A stretch of 64,000 bases of DNA, from assembly GCA_045594065.1 (NCBI GenBank), contig JAZNXU010000004.1:30743-94742 (forward strand), in the 5' to 3' direction. The stretch's first letter is position 1. Each line of letters starts with the position of its first letter. A program made the translations under genes and the position numbers. The notes beneath the pieces are model-generated. The model searched no databases. It had not been told where the DNA came from and worked only from the letters and a program-made list of their open reading frames with translations. Of this stretch, positions 1-9,304 are shown one piece after another. Source of the DNA: SIG565 sp045594065 (GTDB taxonomy: Bacteria > Bacillota > Clostridia > Oscillospirales > Acutalibacteraceae).

Positions 1-711
1 GACGGCTCAACCTCTATGGAAAAGGTTATCGGCGGTTTGGGCGAAGCGTTCGAGCAAAAAGAGGGCATTACCGTTACTTACAATCCTACAGGCTCAGGCT
101 CGGGCATTAAGGCGGTGCTTGAGGGTCGCTGTGATATAGGGCTTTCCAGCCGCGACTTAAAGGATGAGGAAAAGGCTCAGGGACTTTATGCTACCGTGCT
201 TGCCTATGACGGTATTGCAATTATTGTAAATCCCGAAAATCCCGTAAACGACCTTGACCTTGAAACCATAGCAAAAATTTATACAGGTCAAATCACCAAT
301 TGGAAAGATGTTGGTGGAAGTGATGCTGAAATAGTTTTAATCGGTCGTGAGGCAGGCAGTGGAACAAGAGATGGCTTTGAGTCGATTACAAAAACCGAGG
401 ATAAATGCAAGTACCGTCAAGAGCCTACATCTACAGGTGATGTAATAACAACGGTATCAAGCAATCCTGCTGCTATTGGCTATGCTTCGGTGGCTTCGGT
501 TAAAGATAGCGTTAAAAAGCTAAGCGTTGGCGGTGTAGCCCCCAGCGAGGAAACCATTAAAAACGGCAGCTATGTTGTACAACGCCCGTTCATTCTTGTA
601 ACCAAAAAGGATACTGCGCTTTCAGCTGAAGCACAAAAATTCTTCGATTATATCACATCGCCCGAGGCTGTAGAGATTATAGCATCAGCAGGCGTTGTAG
701 CAGCACAGTAA
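1..711 (+). CDS. pstS: PstS, phosphate ABC transporter substrate-binding protein (5' end outside window)
   Basis: The reading frame is open from base 1, so the N-terminus and lipoprotein signal lie upstream. The visible 236 residues carry phosphate-binding motifs of the PstS family: TGSGSG near the start, SSRDL, and GREAGSGTRDGFE in the middle. PstS captures orthophosphate outside the membrane and hands it to PstC-PstA. It is the first visible gene of a pstS-pstC-pstA-pstB-phoU-phoB-phoR order and is separated from pstC by a hairpin. Its identity is firm from motifs and context; only the missing start is uncertain. Confidence 0.95.
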   Translation, partial: DGSTSMEKVIGGLGEAFEQKEGITVTYNPTGSGSGIKAVLEGRCDIGLSSRDLKDEEKAQGLYATVLAYDGIAIIVNPENPVNDLDLETIAKIYTGQITNWKDVGGSDAEIVLIGREAGSGTRDGFESITKTEDKCKYRQEPTSTGDVITTVSSNPAAIGYASVASVKDSVKKLSVGGVAPSEETIKNGSYVVQRPFILVTKKDTALSAEAQKFFDYITSPEAVEIIASAGVVAAQ

Positions 712-719
712 AATTACAC

Positions 720-747
720 AAGCGACAGCCGTTTTCGACTGTCGCTT
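720..747 (+). terminator. Stem-loop between pstS and pstC
   Basis: A 9-bp perfect stem (AAGCGACAG / CTGTCGCTT) with a 10-base loop lies just after the pstS stop and 3 bases before the GAGG ribosome site of pstC. There is no long T-run, so partial termination or protection of the pstS 3' end is more likely than a full stop. Such hairpins can leave more of the binding protein than of the permease. Confidence 0.6.
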
Positions 748-763
748 ATTGAGGTATAATATA

Positions 764-1627
764 ATGAAAAAAAGATTATTTGAAAATATTGTGCACGGTA
801 TTTTCTTAGTGCTGGGCTTAATAACTGTGGGCTGTGTGCTGCTCATAACAGTGTACCTTATCATTTCAGGTATTCCTGCCATTAAAGAAATCGGTCTTTT
901 TAATTTCCTTTTCGGCAAGGAATGGGCATCTACCGCCGCCCAGCCTAAATACGGAATTCTGCCGTTTATTTTAACCAGCGTATATGGCACCGCAGGCGCA
1001 ATACTTATAGGTGTTCCGATAGGCTTTTTTACAGCGGTTTACCTTTCAAAGATGGCATCTTCGCGGGTAAGAGCCGTTATAGAGGCGGCTGTTAATCTGC
1101 TTGCGGGCATACCGTCGGTAGTGTACGGTCTTGTAGGAATGCTGGTGCTGGTTACGGGAATAAGAAAGATTTTTAATATTCCCGACGGCGCCAGCCTGCT
1201 TGCGGCAATTATAGTGTTGGCGATAATGATACTGCCATCTATTATTAAGGTTTCAATTACCGCGCTTGATGCCGTGCCTAAGGAATATGAGGATGCTTCG
1301 CTAGCACTCGGAGCCACCCCCACCGAAACCTTTTTTAAGGTGTCAGTTCCCGCTGCCAAAAGCGGTATTGCCGCGGCGGTGGTGCTCGGTGTTGGGCGCG
1401 CAATCGGCGAGGCTATGGCGGTTATTATGGTGTCGGGTAATGTGCCTAATATGCCGTCGCTTTTCGAGAGCGTGCGCTTTCTTACCACCGCCGTTGCGAG
1501 TGAAATGGCTTATTCAAGCGGACTTCAGCAGCAGGCACTTTTTTCAATAGCGCTTGTACTGTTTTTATTTATTATGCTTATTAACGCAACGCTCAATTTC
1601 TTCTTAAAAAGGGAAAGGCAGGGGTAA
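764..1627 (+). CDS. pstC: PstC, phosphate ABC transporter permease
   Basis: Inner-membrane permease half of the phosphate importer, pairing with PstA. About six hydrophobic segments are visible, with the ABC-permease coupling signature (EASLALGATPTETFFKV) around residues 180-200. I chose ATG 764, which has GAGG eight bases upstream; a TTG at 749 overlaps that ribosome site. At 287 residues it matches the family. The stop is two bases before pstA, indicating one transcript. Confidence 0.95.
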   Translation: MKKRLFENIVHGIFLVLGLITVGCVLLITVYLIISGIPAIKEIGLFNFLFGKEWASTAAQPKYGILPFILTSVYGTAGAILIGVPIGFFTAVYLSKMASSRVRAVIEAAVNLLAGIPSVVYGLVGMLVLVTGIRKIFNIPDGASLLAAIIVLAIMILPSIIKVSITALDAVPKEYEDASLALGATPTETFFKVSVPAAKSGIAAAVVLGVGRAIGEAMAVIMVSGNVPNMPSLFESVRFLTTAVASEMAYSSGLQQQALFSIALVLFLFIMLINATLNFFLKRERQG

Positions 1628-1628
1628 A

Positions 1629-2492
1629 ATGCTGAAAACTAAATTAAGCGTCAAACGCAAGACATATATTTCGGTAATGCGCGCTGTTATGCTTCTTTCA
1701 ACCGTGCTTACCGCCGCCCTTACTCTTTTTTTGTTGGGCTATGTTTTAATAAAGGGTATTCCGAATATTACTGTAGAACTACTTACTACTAAGCCAAGCT
1801 ACCTAACCGAGAGAATAGGCATTCTTCCCGACATTTTAAACACCGTTTATATAATGCTTGCAACGCTTATAATTGTGCTGCCGCTTGGTGTTGGTGCGGC
1901 AATTTACCTTACCGAATATGCTAAAAACAAGCACATTGTAGGCATAATCGAATACGCCGCCGAAACCCTGTCGGGCATACCGTCAATTATATATGGACTT
2001 GTGGGTATGCTGTTTTTCTGCCAATTTCTTAATATGAAAACCTCGCTGTTAGCAGGTGCACTTACCTTGGTTATTATGAATTTGCCAACCGTTATGCGAA
2101 CAACTCAGGAAAGCCTTAAAACCGTACCGCAAAGCTATCGTGAGGGCGCTTTCGGCTTAGGTGCGGGCAAATGGCGCGTTATTCGCACTGTAGTGCTCCC
2201 CGGTTGTATCGACGGTGTTATTACAGGCTGTATTTTATCGGTAGGCAGAATTTTAGGCGAGTCGGCGGCGCTGTTGTTTACCGCGGGCTTTGCTCACGCA
2301 CTCAACGGTATTATCGATGGACTCGCATCCCCAGGTGCTACTCTTACGGTCGCGCTTTATGTGTACGCTAAAGAGCAGGGTGAATTTGGAGTGGCGTTTG
2401 CAATTGCCGCAATTTTAATGGTACTAACACTGCTGATTAATCTTTCTGCCACACTTGTAGGTAAATATTTTGCAAAAAGGAGAAAAGTATGA
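1629..2492 (+). CDS. pstA: PstA, phosphate ABC transporter permease
   Basis: Second permease subunit of the Pst importer (287 residues). It has an N-terminal membrane anchor, then five or more further membrane segments and the coupling loop REGAFGLGAGKWRVI around residue 180. GESAALLFTAG near residue 220 is typical of PstA. It starts one base after the pstC stop, and its last four bases overlap the pstB start (ATGA), so the genes are translationally coupled. Confidence 0.95.
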   Translation: MLKTKLSVKRKTYISVMRAVMLLSTVLTAALTLFLLGYVLIKGIPNITVELLTTKPSYLTERIGILPDILNTVYIMLATLIIVLPLGVGAAIYLTEYAKNKHIVGIIEYAAETLSGIPSIIYGLVGMLFFCQFLNMKTSLLAGALTLVIMNLPTVMRTTQESLKTVPQSYREGAFGLGAGKWRVIRTVVLPGCIDGVITGCILSVGRILGESAALLFTAGFAHALNGIIDGLASPGATLTVALYVYAKEQGEFGVAFAIAAILMVLTLLINLSATLVGKYFAKRRKV

Positions 2493-3244
2493 GTGAAATA
2501 ATAACTGCTAAAGACCTGTGCCTATGGTATGGAAATGCTCAGGCACTTAAAAATGTAAATATAAGCATTCCCGAAAAAAGTATTACCGCGCTTATAGGTC
2601 CGTCAGGCTGCGGTAAATCTACCTTTTTAAAAACCCTTAACCGTATGAACGATTTAATACCCGAAGTGAAAATTACGGGCGAGGTAGAGTATAAGGGTAC
2701 CAATATTTTTGATTCAGGTGTTGATGTGAACGAGCTTCGCCGCGAGGTTGGAATGGTGTTCCAAAAGCCCAACCCGTTCCCAATGAGCATTTACGATAAT
2801 ATTGCTTACGGTCCGCGCACTCACGGAATTAAAAACAAAGCAAGGCTCGATGAAATTGTTGAACGCTCACTTCGCGATGCCGCCATTTGGGACGAGGTTA
2901 AGGATAGGCTTAAAAAGAACGCTTTAGGTCTATCAGGCGGCCAGCAACAGCGCCTTTGTATTGCCCGCGCCCTTGCGGTGCAGCCCGATGTTTTACTTAT
3001 GGATGAGCCTACAAGCGCACTTGACCCAATTTCTACCTCACGAATAGAAGAACTTGCATTGCAATTGAAAGAAAAATATACTATAATAATAGTAACCCAC
3101 AATATGCAGCAGGCAGTTCGTATTTCCGATAATACCGCCTTTTTCCTCTTAGGTGAGCTTGTAGAGTTTGATAAAACCGAGCAGCTGTTCTCACAGCCAC
3201 GCGATAAACGCACCGAAGATTATATTACAGGAAGGTTTGGATAA
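2489..3244 (+). CDS. pstB: PstB, phosphate ABC transporter ATPase
   Basis: ATP-binding subunit that drives phosphate import. Walker A GPSGCGKST (about residues 36-44), signature LSGGQQQR, Walker B VLLMDEPTSALDP and the switch histidine in VTHNM are all intact. At 251 residues it is the normal PstB length. It overlaps the pstA stop by four bases behind an AAAGGAG ribosome site and is followed immediately by phoU, as in most pst operons. Confidence 0.97.
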   Translation: MSEIITAKDLCLWYGNAQALKNVNISIPEKSITALIGPSGCGKSTFLKTLNRMNDLIPEVKITGEVEYKGTNIFDSGVDVNELRREVGMVFQKPNPFPMSIYDNIAYGPRTHGIKNKARLDEIVERSLRDAAIWDEVKDRLKKNALGLSGGQQQRLCIARALAVQPDVLLMDEPTSALDPISTSRIEELALQLKEKYTIIIVTHNMQQAVRISDNTAFFLLGELVEFDKTEQLFSQPRDKRTEDYITGRFG

Positions 3245-3245
3245 T

Positions 3246-3890
3246 ATGAGAACTAAATTTGATGAACAGTTAAGCCTGCTTAATAAAAAAATGACCCAAA
3301 TGGGAGCTATGTGTGAAAATATGATAGCTATGTCGGCCAAGGCGCTTTTAGAGGGAAATGTTAAAACTGCCGAAAAGGTGATTGCAAGCGGAAATAAAGT
3401 AGATGAGATAGAAAGGGAAATAGAGTCTATTTGCCTAAAGCTACTCTTACAGCAACAGCCCGTTGCTCGCGATCTGCGCCAAATTTCTGCGGCACTTAAA
3501 ATGATTACCGATATGGAGCGTATAGGTGATCAGGCAGAGGATATTGCCGAAATTATAACATTCCTCGGCGGAAGAACGGGTGAAGAATGCCACGGAATTC
3601 GCAAAATGGCAGAGGCAACTATTAAAATGGTTACCGACAGTATCGATGCTTATGTTAAGCAGGATTTAAAGCTTGCAGAATCTGTATCAGAGTACGATGA
3701 TGTGGTGGACGATTGCTTCGATAAGGTTAAAAACACCCTTATTGAAATGATTTCCGAAAACACTGCCAACGGTGAGTATGCTATAGACCTAATTATGATA
3801 GCAAAATATTTCGAGCGCATAGGCGACCATGCTACCAACATTGCAGAGTGGGTTGAATTTTCAGTAACGGGAGTTCATAAGGGAGAGTAA
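3246..3890 (+). CDS. phoU: PhoU, phosphate signalling regulator
   Basis: All-helical cytoplasmic protein of 214 residues that links Pst transport to PhoR and represses the Pho response when phosphate is plentiful. Two PhoU repeats are visible. Each holds the metal-binding E/D-xxx-D pattern (MITDMERIGDQAEDIAE near residue 80 and MIAKYFERIGDHATNIAE near residue 185). I place the start at ATG 3246, with AGGAAGG upstream; an in-frame extension inside pstB has no ribosome site. Confidence 0.95.
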   Translation: MRTKFDEQLSLLNKKMTQMGAMCENMIAMSAKALLEGNVKTAEKVIASGNKVDEIEREIESICLKLLLQQQPVARDLRQISAALKMITDMERIGDQAEDIAEIITFLGGRTGEECHGIRKMAEATIKMVTDSIDAYVKQDLKLAESVSEYDDVVDDCFDKVKNTLIEMISENTANGEYAIDLIMIAKYFERIGDHATNIAEWVEFSVTGVHKGE

Positions 3891-3894
3891 TTGT

Positions 3895-4566
3895 ATGATT
3901 TTCTGTGTTGACGACGATAATACTATCCGCGATATAGAGGTATACACCTTAGAGTCGGTAGGCTTTAAGGCTAAGGGCTTTATTAACGGCTACACTCTGC
4001 TTGAGGCTATGAAATCCGAAACCCCACAGCTTATTATTCTTGATATTATGCTACCCGGTGAGGATGGCATAGAAATTCTTAAAAGAATAAAAGCCAACCC
4101 CGAAACCCGAAAAATACCGATTATTATGGCAACCGCAAAGGGCACCGAAATTGATAAAATAACAGGTCTTGATTCGGGCGCCGATGATTATCTTGTAAAG
4201 CCGTTCGGCGTTATGGAAATGGTTTCCCGCGTTAAAGCGGTGCTTAGGCGTTGCGAGCCTAAGGAAAAACAGGTGCTCGCTAAAGATGATATAACGCTTA
4301 GTGAGAATGAGCGTACTGTGACAGTAGCGGGCAGTAAAATACCTCTTACTTATAAGGAATTTGAACTGCTGCGGCTGTTTTTGAAGAATCAGGGAACGGT
4401 GTTCTCAAGGGAAGATCTGCTTTCTCAAATTTGGGGAGTGGATTATTTAGGCGAGTCGAGAACTGTGGATATGCATATTAAAACTCTGCGCCACAAGCTC
4501 GGTAACTCAGGCAAGCTAATCGAAACCGTTATAGGCGTAGGGTATAGGCTGGGGGAGAATAAATGA
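3895..4566 (+). CDS. phoB: PhoB/PhoP-like OmpR-family response regulator
   Basis: DNA-binding response regulator, 223 residues. The receiver domain (about 1-115) has the acidic pocket CVDDD, phospho-acceptor D50 in LDIMLP, switch T80 and K102 in VKPF. The C-terminal winged helix (about 125-220) ends in SRTVDMHIKTLRHKLG...GVGYRLGE. It sits between phoU and the partner kinase and overlaps the kinase start by ATGA. The expected targets are pst and other phosphate-starvation genes; the symbol rests on context. Confidence 0.9.
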   Translation: MIFCVDDDNTIRDIEVYTLESVGFKAKGFINGYTLLEAMKSETPQLIILDIMLPGEDGIEILKRIKANPETRKIPIIMATAKGTEIDKITGLDSGADDYLVKPFGVMEMVSRVKAVLRRCEPKEKQVLAKDDITLSENERTVTVAGSKIPLTYKEFELLRLFLKNQGTVFSREDLLSQIWGVDYLGESRTVDMHIKTLRHKLGNSGKLIETVIGVGYRLGENK

Positions 4567-6209
4567 CAGGGAAAATAATACGGTCTATATTAGCCGTAGC
4601 TGTTACTGTACTTATTGCCGCTGTAGTGGTAATTACAGGGGTGCTCTACCCATACTTTAACAATATGCAGGCAAAGCAATTAAGGGATGAGCTGAACATT
4701 GCTGCAGCTGCTACAGAGCAGCTGGGAAGTGAGTATATTACAAAACTAAATTTGGAAAATTACCGCATAACCTTAATTGCCCCCGACGGTACAGTGCTAT
4801 ATGACACTAAGGCAAATGCAGGTGAAATGGAAAATCACCTTGACCGTGAAGAGGTAAGGCAGGCGCTCGAAATAGGGCGGGGCAGCAGCTCGCGGTATTC
4901 CTCTACTTTAATAGAGAATACATTATACGAGGCTGTTCGCTTATCCGACGGCACAGTACTTAGACTATCGGTAAGCCAAAAAACTGCCGCCGTAATGATA
5001 GTTGGAATGCTGCAGCCAATAGCGCTTATAACCCTTGTGGCAATATTGCTTTCAATTGTTCTTGCTCATAGCGTATCAAAGCGGATTACCGAGCCCTTAA
5101 ATAAGCTCGACCTTGAGAATCCACTTGAAAATGAGGTGTACGAGGAATTATCACCGTTGCTTACCCGTATTCATCACCAGAATGGGCAGATAGAGTGGCA
5201 CCTGCGGCAGTTAAAGCAAAGAAAAAAAGAATTTCGCGCGGTTACCGAAAATATGCAAGAGGGTCTTGTGCTGCTTGACAGCGAGGGGCGTGTTTTAAGC
5301 ATTAATCCCGCAGCGGCAAGGCTGTTGCAGACCGATGAAAATTGCGTTGGCGAAGATTTTGTAACCGTTGACCGCAGGCAGGATTTAAACAATGCAATAA
5401 AATTGGCATATGATTCCGGTCACGGTAAGCTTCGCGCCGAACGCGGCGGCAGAGAATGTCAGTTTGATATAAGCCGAATTGAAACGGGCGGAAAAACTGT
5501 GGGCGCGGTTATACTTTGCACCGATGTTACCGAAAGCGCCTTTGCCGAGCGTAACCGTCAGGAATTTACGGCTAATGTTTCCCACGAATTAAAAACCCCG
5601 CTGCAGTCAATTATAGGTAGCGCCGAGCTTTTGGAAAACGGGCTTGTAAAGCCCGAGGATATGCAGCGCTTTGTAGGGCATATCAGAAACGAGGCTGAAA
5701 GGCTTGTAACCCTGATAAACGATATTATCCGTCTTTCACAGCTTGATGAAAACGGCGAGTCGCCGCACGAATTGGTGAGCCTATATGAGGTTGCCGCAGA
5801 GGTGCTTGAGGTGCTATCACCCGCGGCTGAAAAAGCAGGGGTTACAATGAGCCTTAGCGGTGAACACCTTAGCATAAGCGGCGAGCGCAGGTATATTTAT
5901 GAAATCATTTATAATCTTTGCGATAATGCAATTCGTTACAATATAAAGAACGGAAAAGTTAATGTAGATATTACAAAGAACGGCAATAGCACCGTTTTAA
6001 CCGTAGCTGATACAGGTATTGGTATTCCGCCGGAGCATCAGTCGCGTGTATTTGAACGATTTTATAGGGTCGATAAAAGTCACTCTAAGCAAACAGGCGG
6101 TACGGGGCTCGGTCTTTCAATTGTTAAGCACACAGTAGCATACCACGGCGGCAGAATTGAGCTTAACAGCACCGTTGGCAAAGGAACAACAATTAAAATC
6201 ATATTTTAA
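4563..6209 (+). CDS. phoR: PhoR-like sensor histidine kinase
   Basis: Membrane sensor kinase of 548 residues. It has a transmembrane helix (about 7-30), an extracytoplasmic stretch, a second helix (about 147-170), a PAS-like domain (about 220-325), a HisKA domain with phospho-accepting H341 in VSHELKTPL, and a HATPase domain with the N box LCDNAIRYN and G boxes DTGIGIP and GGTGLGLS. It overlaps the regulator gene by four bases, so the pair is coupled. Placement next to phoU argues for phosphate sensing. The operon ends at a strong terminator downstream. Confidence 0.92.
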   Translation: MTGKIIRSILAVAVTVLIAAVVVITGVLYPYFNNMQAKQLRDELNIAAAATEQLGSEYITKLNLENYRITLIAPDGTVLYDTKANAGEMENHLDREEVRQALEIGRGSSSRYSSTLIENTLYEAVRLSDGTVLRLSVSQKTAAVMIVGMLQPIALITLVAILLSIVLAHSVSKRITEPLNKLDLENPLENEVYEELSPLLTRIHHQNGQIEWHLRQLKQRKKEFRAVTENMQEGLVLLDSEGRVLSINPAAARLLQTDENCVGEDFVTVDRRQDLNNAIKLAYDSGHGKLRAERGGRECQFDISRIETGGKTVGAVILCTDVTESAFAERNRQEFTANVSHELKTPLQSIIGSAELLENGLVKPEDMQRFVGHIRNEAERLVTLINDIIRLSQLDENGESPHELVSLYEVAAEVLEVLSPAAEKAGVTMSLSGEHLSISGERRYIYEIIYNLCDNAIRYNIKNGKVNVDITKNGNSTVLTVADTGIGIPPEHQSRVFERFYRVDKSHSKQTGGTGLGLSIVKHTVAYHGGRIELNSTVGKGTTIKIIF

Positions 6210-6291
6210 AAACGCCCACTTAAAAAAGAAGCCTTATATTTTTGGCTTATAAAGTGAAGTTAAGGTTGTTATGTGGGGAAAACTAAAATGA

Positions 6292-6320
6292 GGCACACTT
6301 TGCAAAGTGTGCCCCGTTTT
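6292..6320 (+). terminator. Rho-independent terminator of the pst-pho operon
   Basis: A perfect 10-bp stem GGCACACTTT / AAAGTGTGCC with a two-base loop is followed by CCGTTTTTT. It lies 80 bases after the phoR stop. The opposite strand lacks a comparable T-run, so it acts on the rightward transcript. Confidence 0.85.
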
Positions 6321-6382
6321 TTGATTTATACTTTTCAAACCGATATTTTTGTTGTATAATTAATAAAATCAAATAGCTTTTT

Positions 6383-7015
6383 TTAAAGCAGTATGTTTAA
6401 CAGTTCTTCTATATTATAAGCGATTTTTATAGCCCCTGCTTTAAGCATTTCTTCGGGCTTACCGAAGCCCCAACCAACCCCGACGGTAGGTATGCCGAGC
6501 GCGCTCGCGCCCTCAACATCGAAAACGGTGTCACCAACCATTATGATTTCGCTTTCACACTTGTAGGTATCTAAAAGATACGCAATAACCGCCTGTTTAG
6601 AGTCGCGGCTTGTATCAAAGGTTGCGCCGCAAACACCGTCGAAATACTTTGTAAGACCGAAATGGTCGAGAATTTCGTTTGAGGTTTCCTCAGGCTTAGA
6701 GGTGGCAACGAAAAGTTGGTGCCCCGCCTTTTTTAGTGACGCAAGGGCATCCTCAATACCGTCATAGGGGCGGTTTTCAAATTTGCCAATACTGATATAC
6801 CGTTCGCGATAGCGTGTCAGTGCATTCTCGATTTCAGTTTCAGGTATGCCGTATTTTTTAAACGAGTAGCGTAGCGGCGGACCTATTAGGGTGTTTTGCT
6901 CACTTTCGGGTATTTTTATTCCATAGTGCGAGAAAGTGTGTATGCAGGATTTTATAATACCCTCAGAAGAATCGGTAAGGGTACCGTCAAGGTCAAAAAG
7001 TATTGCTTTTTGCAT
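6383..7015 (-). CDS. HAD-family hydrolase, phosphoglycolate phosphatase-like
   Basis: Cytoplasmic phosphatase of about 210 residues. Motif I is FDLDGTLTDS (nucleophile and acid Asp), motif II the Thr/Ser region VATSKPEE, and motif IV VGDTVFDVEGA, all of the HAD superfamily, with an alpha-helical cap typical of Gph/PpaX enzymes. The start is ATG 7015, nine bases after AAAGGA; an ATG at 7024 abuts that ribosome site. It is a single gene divergent from ung. The substrate cannot be read from sequence; phosphoglycolate or pyrophosphate are the usual ones. Confidence 0.85.
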   Translation of the reverse strand: MQKAILFDLDGTLTDSSEGIIKSCIHTFSHYGIKIPESEQNTLIGPPLRYSFKKYGIPETEIENALTRYRERYISIGKFENRPYDGIEDALASLKKAGHQLFVATSKPEETSNEILDHFGLTKYFDGVCGATFDTSRDSKQAVIAYLLDTYKCESEIIMVGDTVFDVEGASALGIPTVGVGWGFGKPEEMLKAGAIKIAYNIEELLNILL

Positions 7016-7078
7016 ATTTATCATTCCTTTAAGTGGTATTATACACTAAAATTTAAAATAATTCAATAAGGTGATGTT

Positions 7079-7747
7079 ATGGTACATATAGGTAACGATT
7101 GGGACAATATTTTAAAGGATGAGTGGGAAAAGCCGTACTACTTAAACCTCCGCGAATTCTTGAAAAAGGAGTACCAAACCCATACAATTTATCCCAAAAT
7201 GCAGGATATTTTCAATGCCCTTAAGTATACCTCATTCGAAGATACAAAGGTTGTAATAATAGGGCAGGACCCATACCACGGCGCGGGGCAGGCGCATGGG
7301 CTTTGCTTTTCGGTGCTGCCGAGTGTAAAACAGCCGCCGTCACTTAAAAATATATTTAAAGAGCTTGAAACCGATATTGAGGGCTTTAAAGCACCCGAGT
7401 CGGGCGAGCTTACTGCTTGGGCTAAGCAGGGAATACTTATGCTCAACAATGTGCTAACCGTTCGTGAGGGTACGCCTAACAGCCACAAGGGAATAGGTTG
7501 GGAAAATGTGACCGACCGCATAATTTCGGAACTAAATAAGAAAACCACACCTGTTGTATTTTTGCTTTGGGGCAACAACGCCATAACCAAGGCACGCATT
7601 ATAACAAACCCCATTCACACAAAGCTGACTTCCGTTCACCCGAGTCCGCTTTCCGCTTACGGCGGCTTTTTCGGTTGCAAGCATTTTTCTAAAACCAATG
7701 AAATACTGTCCGCTGCAGGACTTGACCAGATAGATTGGAGATTGTAG
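7079..7747 (+). CDS. ung: Uracil-DNA glycosylase
   Basis: Family 1 uracil-DNA glycosylase (222 residues), which removes uracil from DNA as the first step of base excision repair. The water-activating motif GQDPYHG (Asp and His) is near residue 62, and the Leu-loop HPSPLSAYGGFFG with the catalytic His is near residue 187. Length and motifs are complete. The start has AAGGTGATGTT upstream. Its 3' end overlaps a short membrane ORF in another frame. Confidence 0.97.
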   Translation: MVHIGNDWDNILKDEWEKPYYLNLREFLKKEYQTHTIYPKMQDIFNALKYTSFEDTKVVIIGQDPYHGAGQAHGLCFSVLPSVKQPPSLKNIFKELETDIEGFKAPESGELTAWAKQGILMLNNVLTVREGTPNSHKGIGWENVTDRIISELNKKTTPVVFLLWGNNAITKARIITNPIHTKLTSVHPSPLSAYGGFFGCKHFSKTNEILSAAGLDQIDWRL

Positions 7748-7920
7748 CCAAAGCATTCAAACCCGTTCGCATAACCTTAATGGTGGTGATGACGGCTATT
7801 TTCCTTGCCTTTATCGGCTTTTTGATTTATTTGTGCGTTGAAGCTCAAGGCAAGCTTTTAACCGCCGCCTTTATACTCTATGTTTTAAGAAAAATAGATA
7901 AAATAAAGACCGTTCAGTAA
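7735..7920 (+). CDS. Small hydrophobic membrane protein, unknown
   Basis: A 61-residue ORF overlaps the last 13 bases of ung. It has one or two membrane-spanning stretches (about residues 13-50, rich in Val, Ile, Leu and Phe) and a basic end (RKIDKIK). No strong ribosome site precedes ATG 7735, so translation would depend on coupling to ung. The stop falls in the loop of the following terminator. I do not recognise a family. It is plausible as a real small gene but could be chance. Confidence 0.4.
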   Translation: MEIVAKAFKPVRITLMVVMTAIFLAFIGFLIYLCVEAQGKLLTAAFILYVLRKIDKIKTVQ

Positions 7921-7935
7921 TGAACGGTCTTTTGC
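7907..7935 (+). terminator. Bidirectional terminator between ung and rnfB
   Basis: A 10-bp stem AGACCGTTCA / TGAACGGTCT with loop GTAA is followed by TTTTGCTTATTTTG on the plus strand and by TTTATTTT on the minus strand. It separates two converging transcripts and serves both. Confidence 0.85.
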
Positions 7936-8718
7936 TTATTTTGTAATTATACATTTCATTGGGCAGTTGCGCTGGCATTCGCCGCAGCCCGTGCATTTAT
8001 CGGGGTCTATAAAGGCAAGGTTGTCGTTCACCGTAATGGCGGCAGATGGGCATACTTTTTCGCACTTTTTGCAACCAATGCAGGCGGCGGTGCACTCCTT
8101 GCGGGAGACAGCACCCTTATTTTTATTTGAACAGGCAATATAAACGGGAGCGTTTACAGGCTCAACGGTAATAATGCCTTTAGGGCAGGCAAGAGCGCAT
8201 TTTCCGCAGCCCCCGCACTTTTCCTTATCTATCACAATGTTGCCGTCAGAAATGCTCAACGCGCCGAAATCGCACGCCTTAATGCAGTCGCCAAAGCCTA
8301 AGCAGCCATATTTGCACTCGAGCGGACCGCCGTATAAAAGACTCGCTGCCGCGCAAGAGGCGGCGCCTGTGTAGGCGTAATTTGAAACTGCCTTGTCGAG
8401 CCCGTGGTGGCAGTGGATAACTGCTGCTTTCTTTATAGCACTAACCTCTACGCCCAATATGTCGGATAATGCCTTAGCGGTGGTCTCTCCGCCCGGTGTA
8501 CAGAGGTTTGGCTCGGCATCACCCTTAGATAACGCATCGGCGTAGCCGTCACAGCCCGAAAATCCGCAGGCACCGCAGTTAGCGCCCGGCAGACATTCAC
8601 GGATTTGTTCTGTACGCTCGTCAGTTGGAACGAAAAAGAATTTTGAAGCAAAGCTTAATACTGTGCCTAAAATAAGACCTGTACCGCCAACGATTAAAAC
8701 GGTGTATAAAAATCCCAT
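7936..8718 (-). CDS. rnfB: RnfB, ferredoxin-domain subunit of the Rnf complex
   Basis: Electron-entry subunit of the membrane ferredoxin:NAD+ oxidoreductase. A membrane anchor (about residues 5-28) precedes the four-cysteine cluster CLPGANCGACGFSGC (about 44-57), then 2[4Fe-4S]-type cysteine clusters including CGGCGKCALACP, CIGCKKCEKVCP and CTGCGECQRNCP. At 260 residues it matches clostridial RnfB. It is last in rnfCDGEAB, four bases after rnfA, and ends at the bidirectional terminator. Confidence 0.95.
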   Translation of the reverse strand: MGFLYTVLIVGGTGLILGTVLSFASKFFFVPTDERTEQIRECLPGANCGACGFSGCDGYADALSKGDAEPNLCTPGGETTAKALSDILGVEVSAIKKAAVIHCHHGLDKAVSNYAYTGAASCAAASLLYGGPLECKYGCLGFGDCIKACDFGALSISDGNIVIDKEKCGGCGKCALACPKGIITVEPVNAPVYIACSNKNKGAVSRKECTAACIGCKKCEKVCPSAAITVNDNLAFIDPDKCTGCGECQRNCPMKCIITK

Positions 8719-8722
8719 AGTC

Positions 8723-9304
8723 CTAACCTCCTATTCCGGTGAAGCCTAAGAAGGACAGCGCCACAATGGATGCGGCTATGAGCGTAATCGGCAGTCCCTT
8801 TAAAAATTCAGGTACATCGGAGCTTTCAAGCCGCTTTCTTACCCCTGCAAAGATGATTAGAGCCAGCATAAAGCCAAGACCCGCGGCAAGCGCGTTGATT
8901 AGTGACTCTACATAATTATAGCCCTTAGTGAAGTTAAGGATTGTAATGCCGAGCACCGCACAGTTGGTGGTTATAAGCGGCAGGTATATGCCGAGGGAAT
9001 TGTAGATTGCCTTTGAATACTTTTTAAGTACAATTTCCAAAAGCTGTACCAAAGCGGCAATTACCAAAATGAATACTATCGTTTGCAGGTAATCAAGACC
9101 CAGCGGAACGAGCAAATAGGCATAAAGCGGATATGTAACAGCGGTGGCAATAACCATAACGGCTGTAACCGCCAAGCTCATACTAAATGCGGTGCCTACC
9201 TTTTTAGAGGTACCTAAAAACGGGCAGATACCAAGGAATTTTGCAAGCACCATATTCTCAGTGAGAATGCCTGCAAGCAGAATTGAAACAATATTAGTTA
9301 TCAT
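8723..9304 (-). CDS. rnfA: RnfA, integral membrane subunit
   Basis: A 193-residue, highly hydrophobic protein with about six membrane segments, in the RnfA/RnfE/NqrD/NqrE family. The early ENMVLAKFLGICPFLG motif contains the conserved cysteine that with RnfE holds an intramembrane iron-sulfur centre. IYLPLITTNCAVLG (about residue 105) is the second signature, with the partner cysteine. The start overlaps the rnfE stop by four bases. Confidence 0.95.
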   Translation of the reverse strand: MITNIVSILLAGILTENMVLAKFLGICPFLGTSKKVGTAFSMSLAVTAVMVIATAVTYPLYAYLLVPLGLDYLQTIVFILVIAALVQLLEIVLKKYSKAIYNSLGIYLPLITTNCAVLGITILNFTKGYNYVESLINALAAGLGFMLALIIFAGVRKRLESSDVPEFLKGLPITLIAASIVALSFLGFTGIGG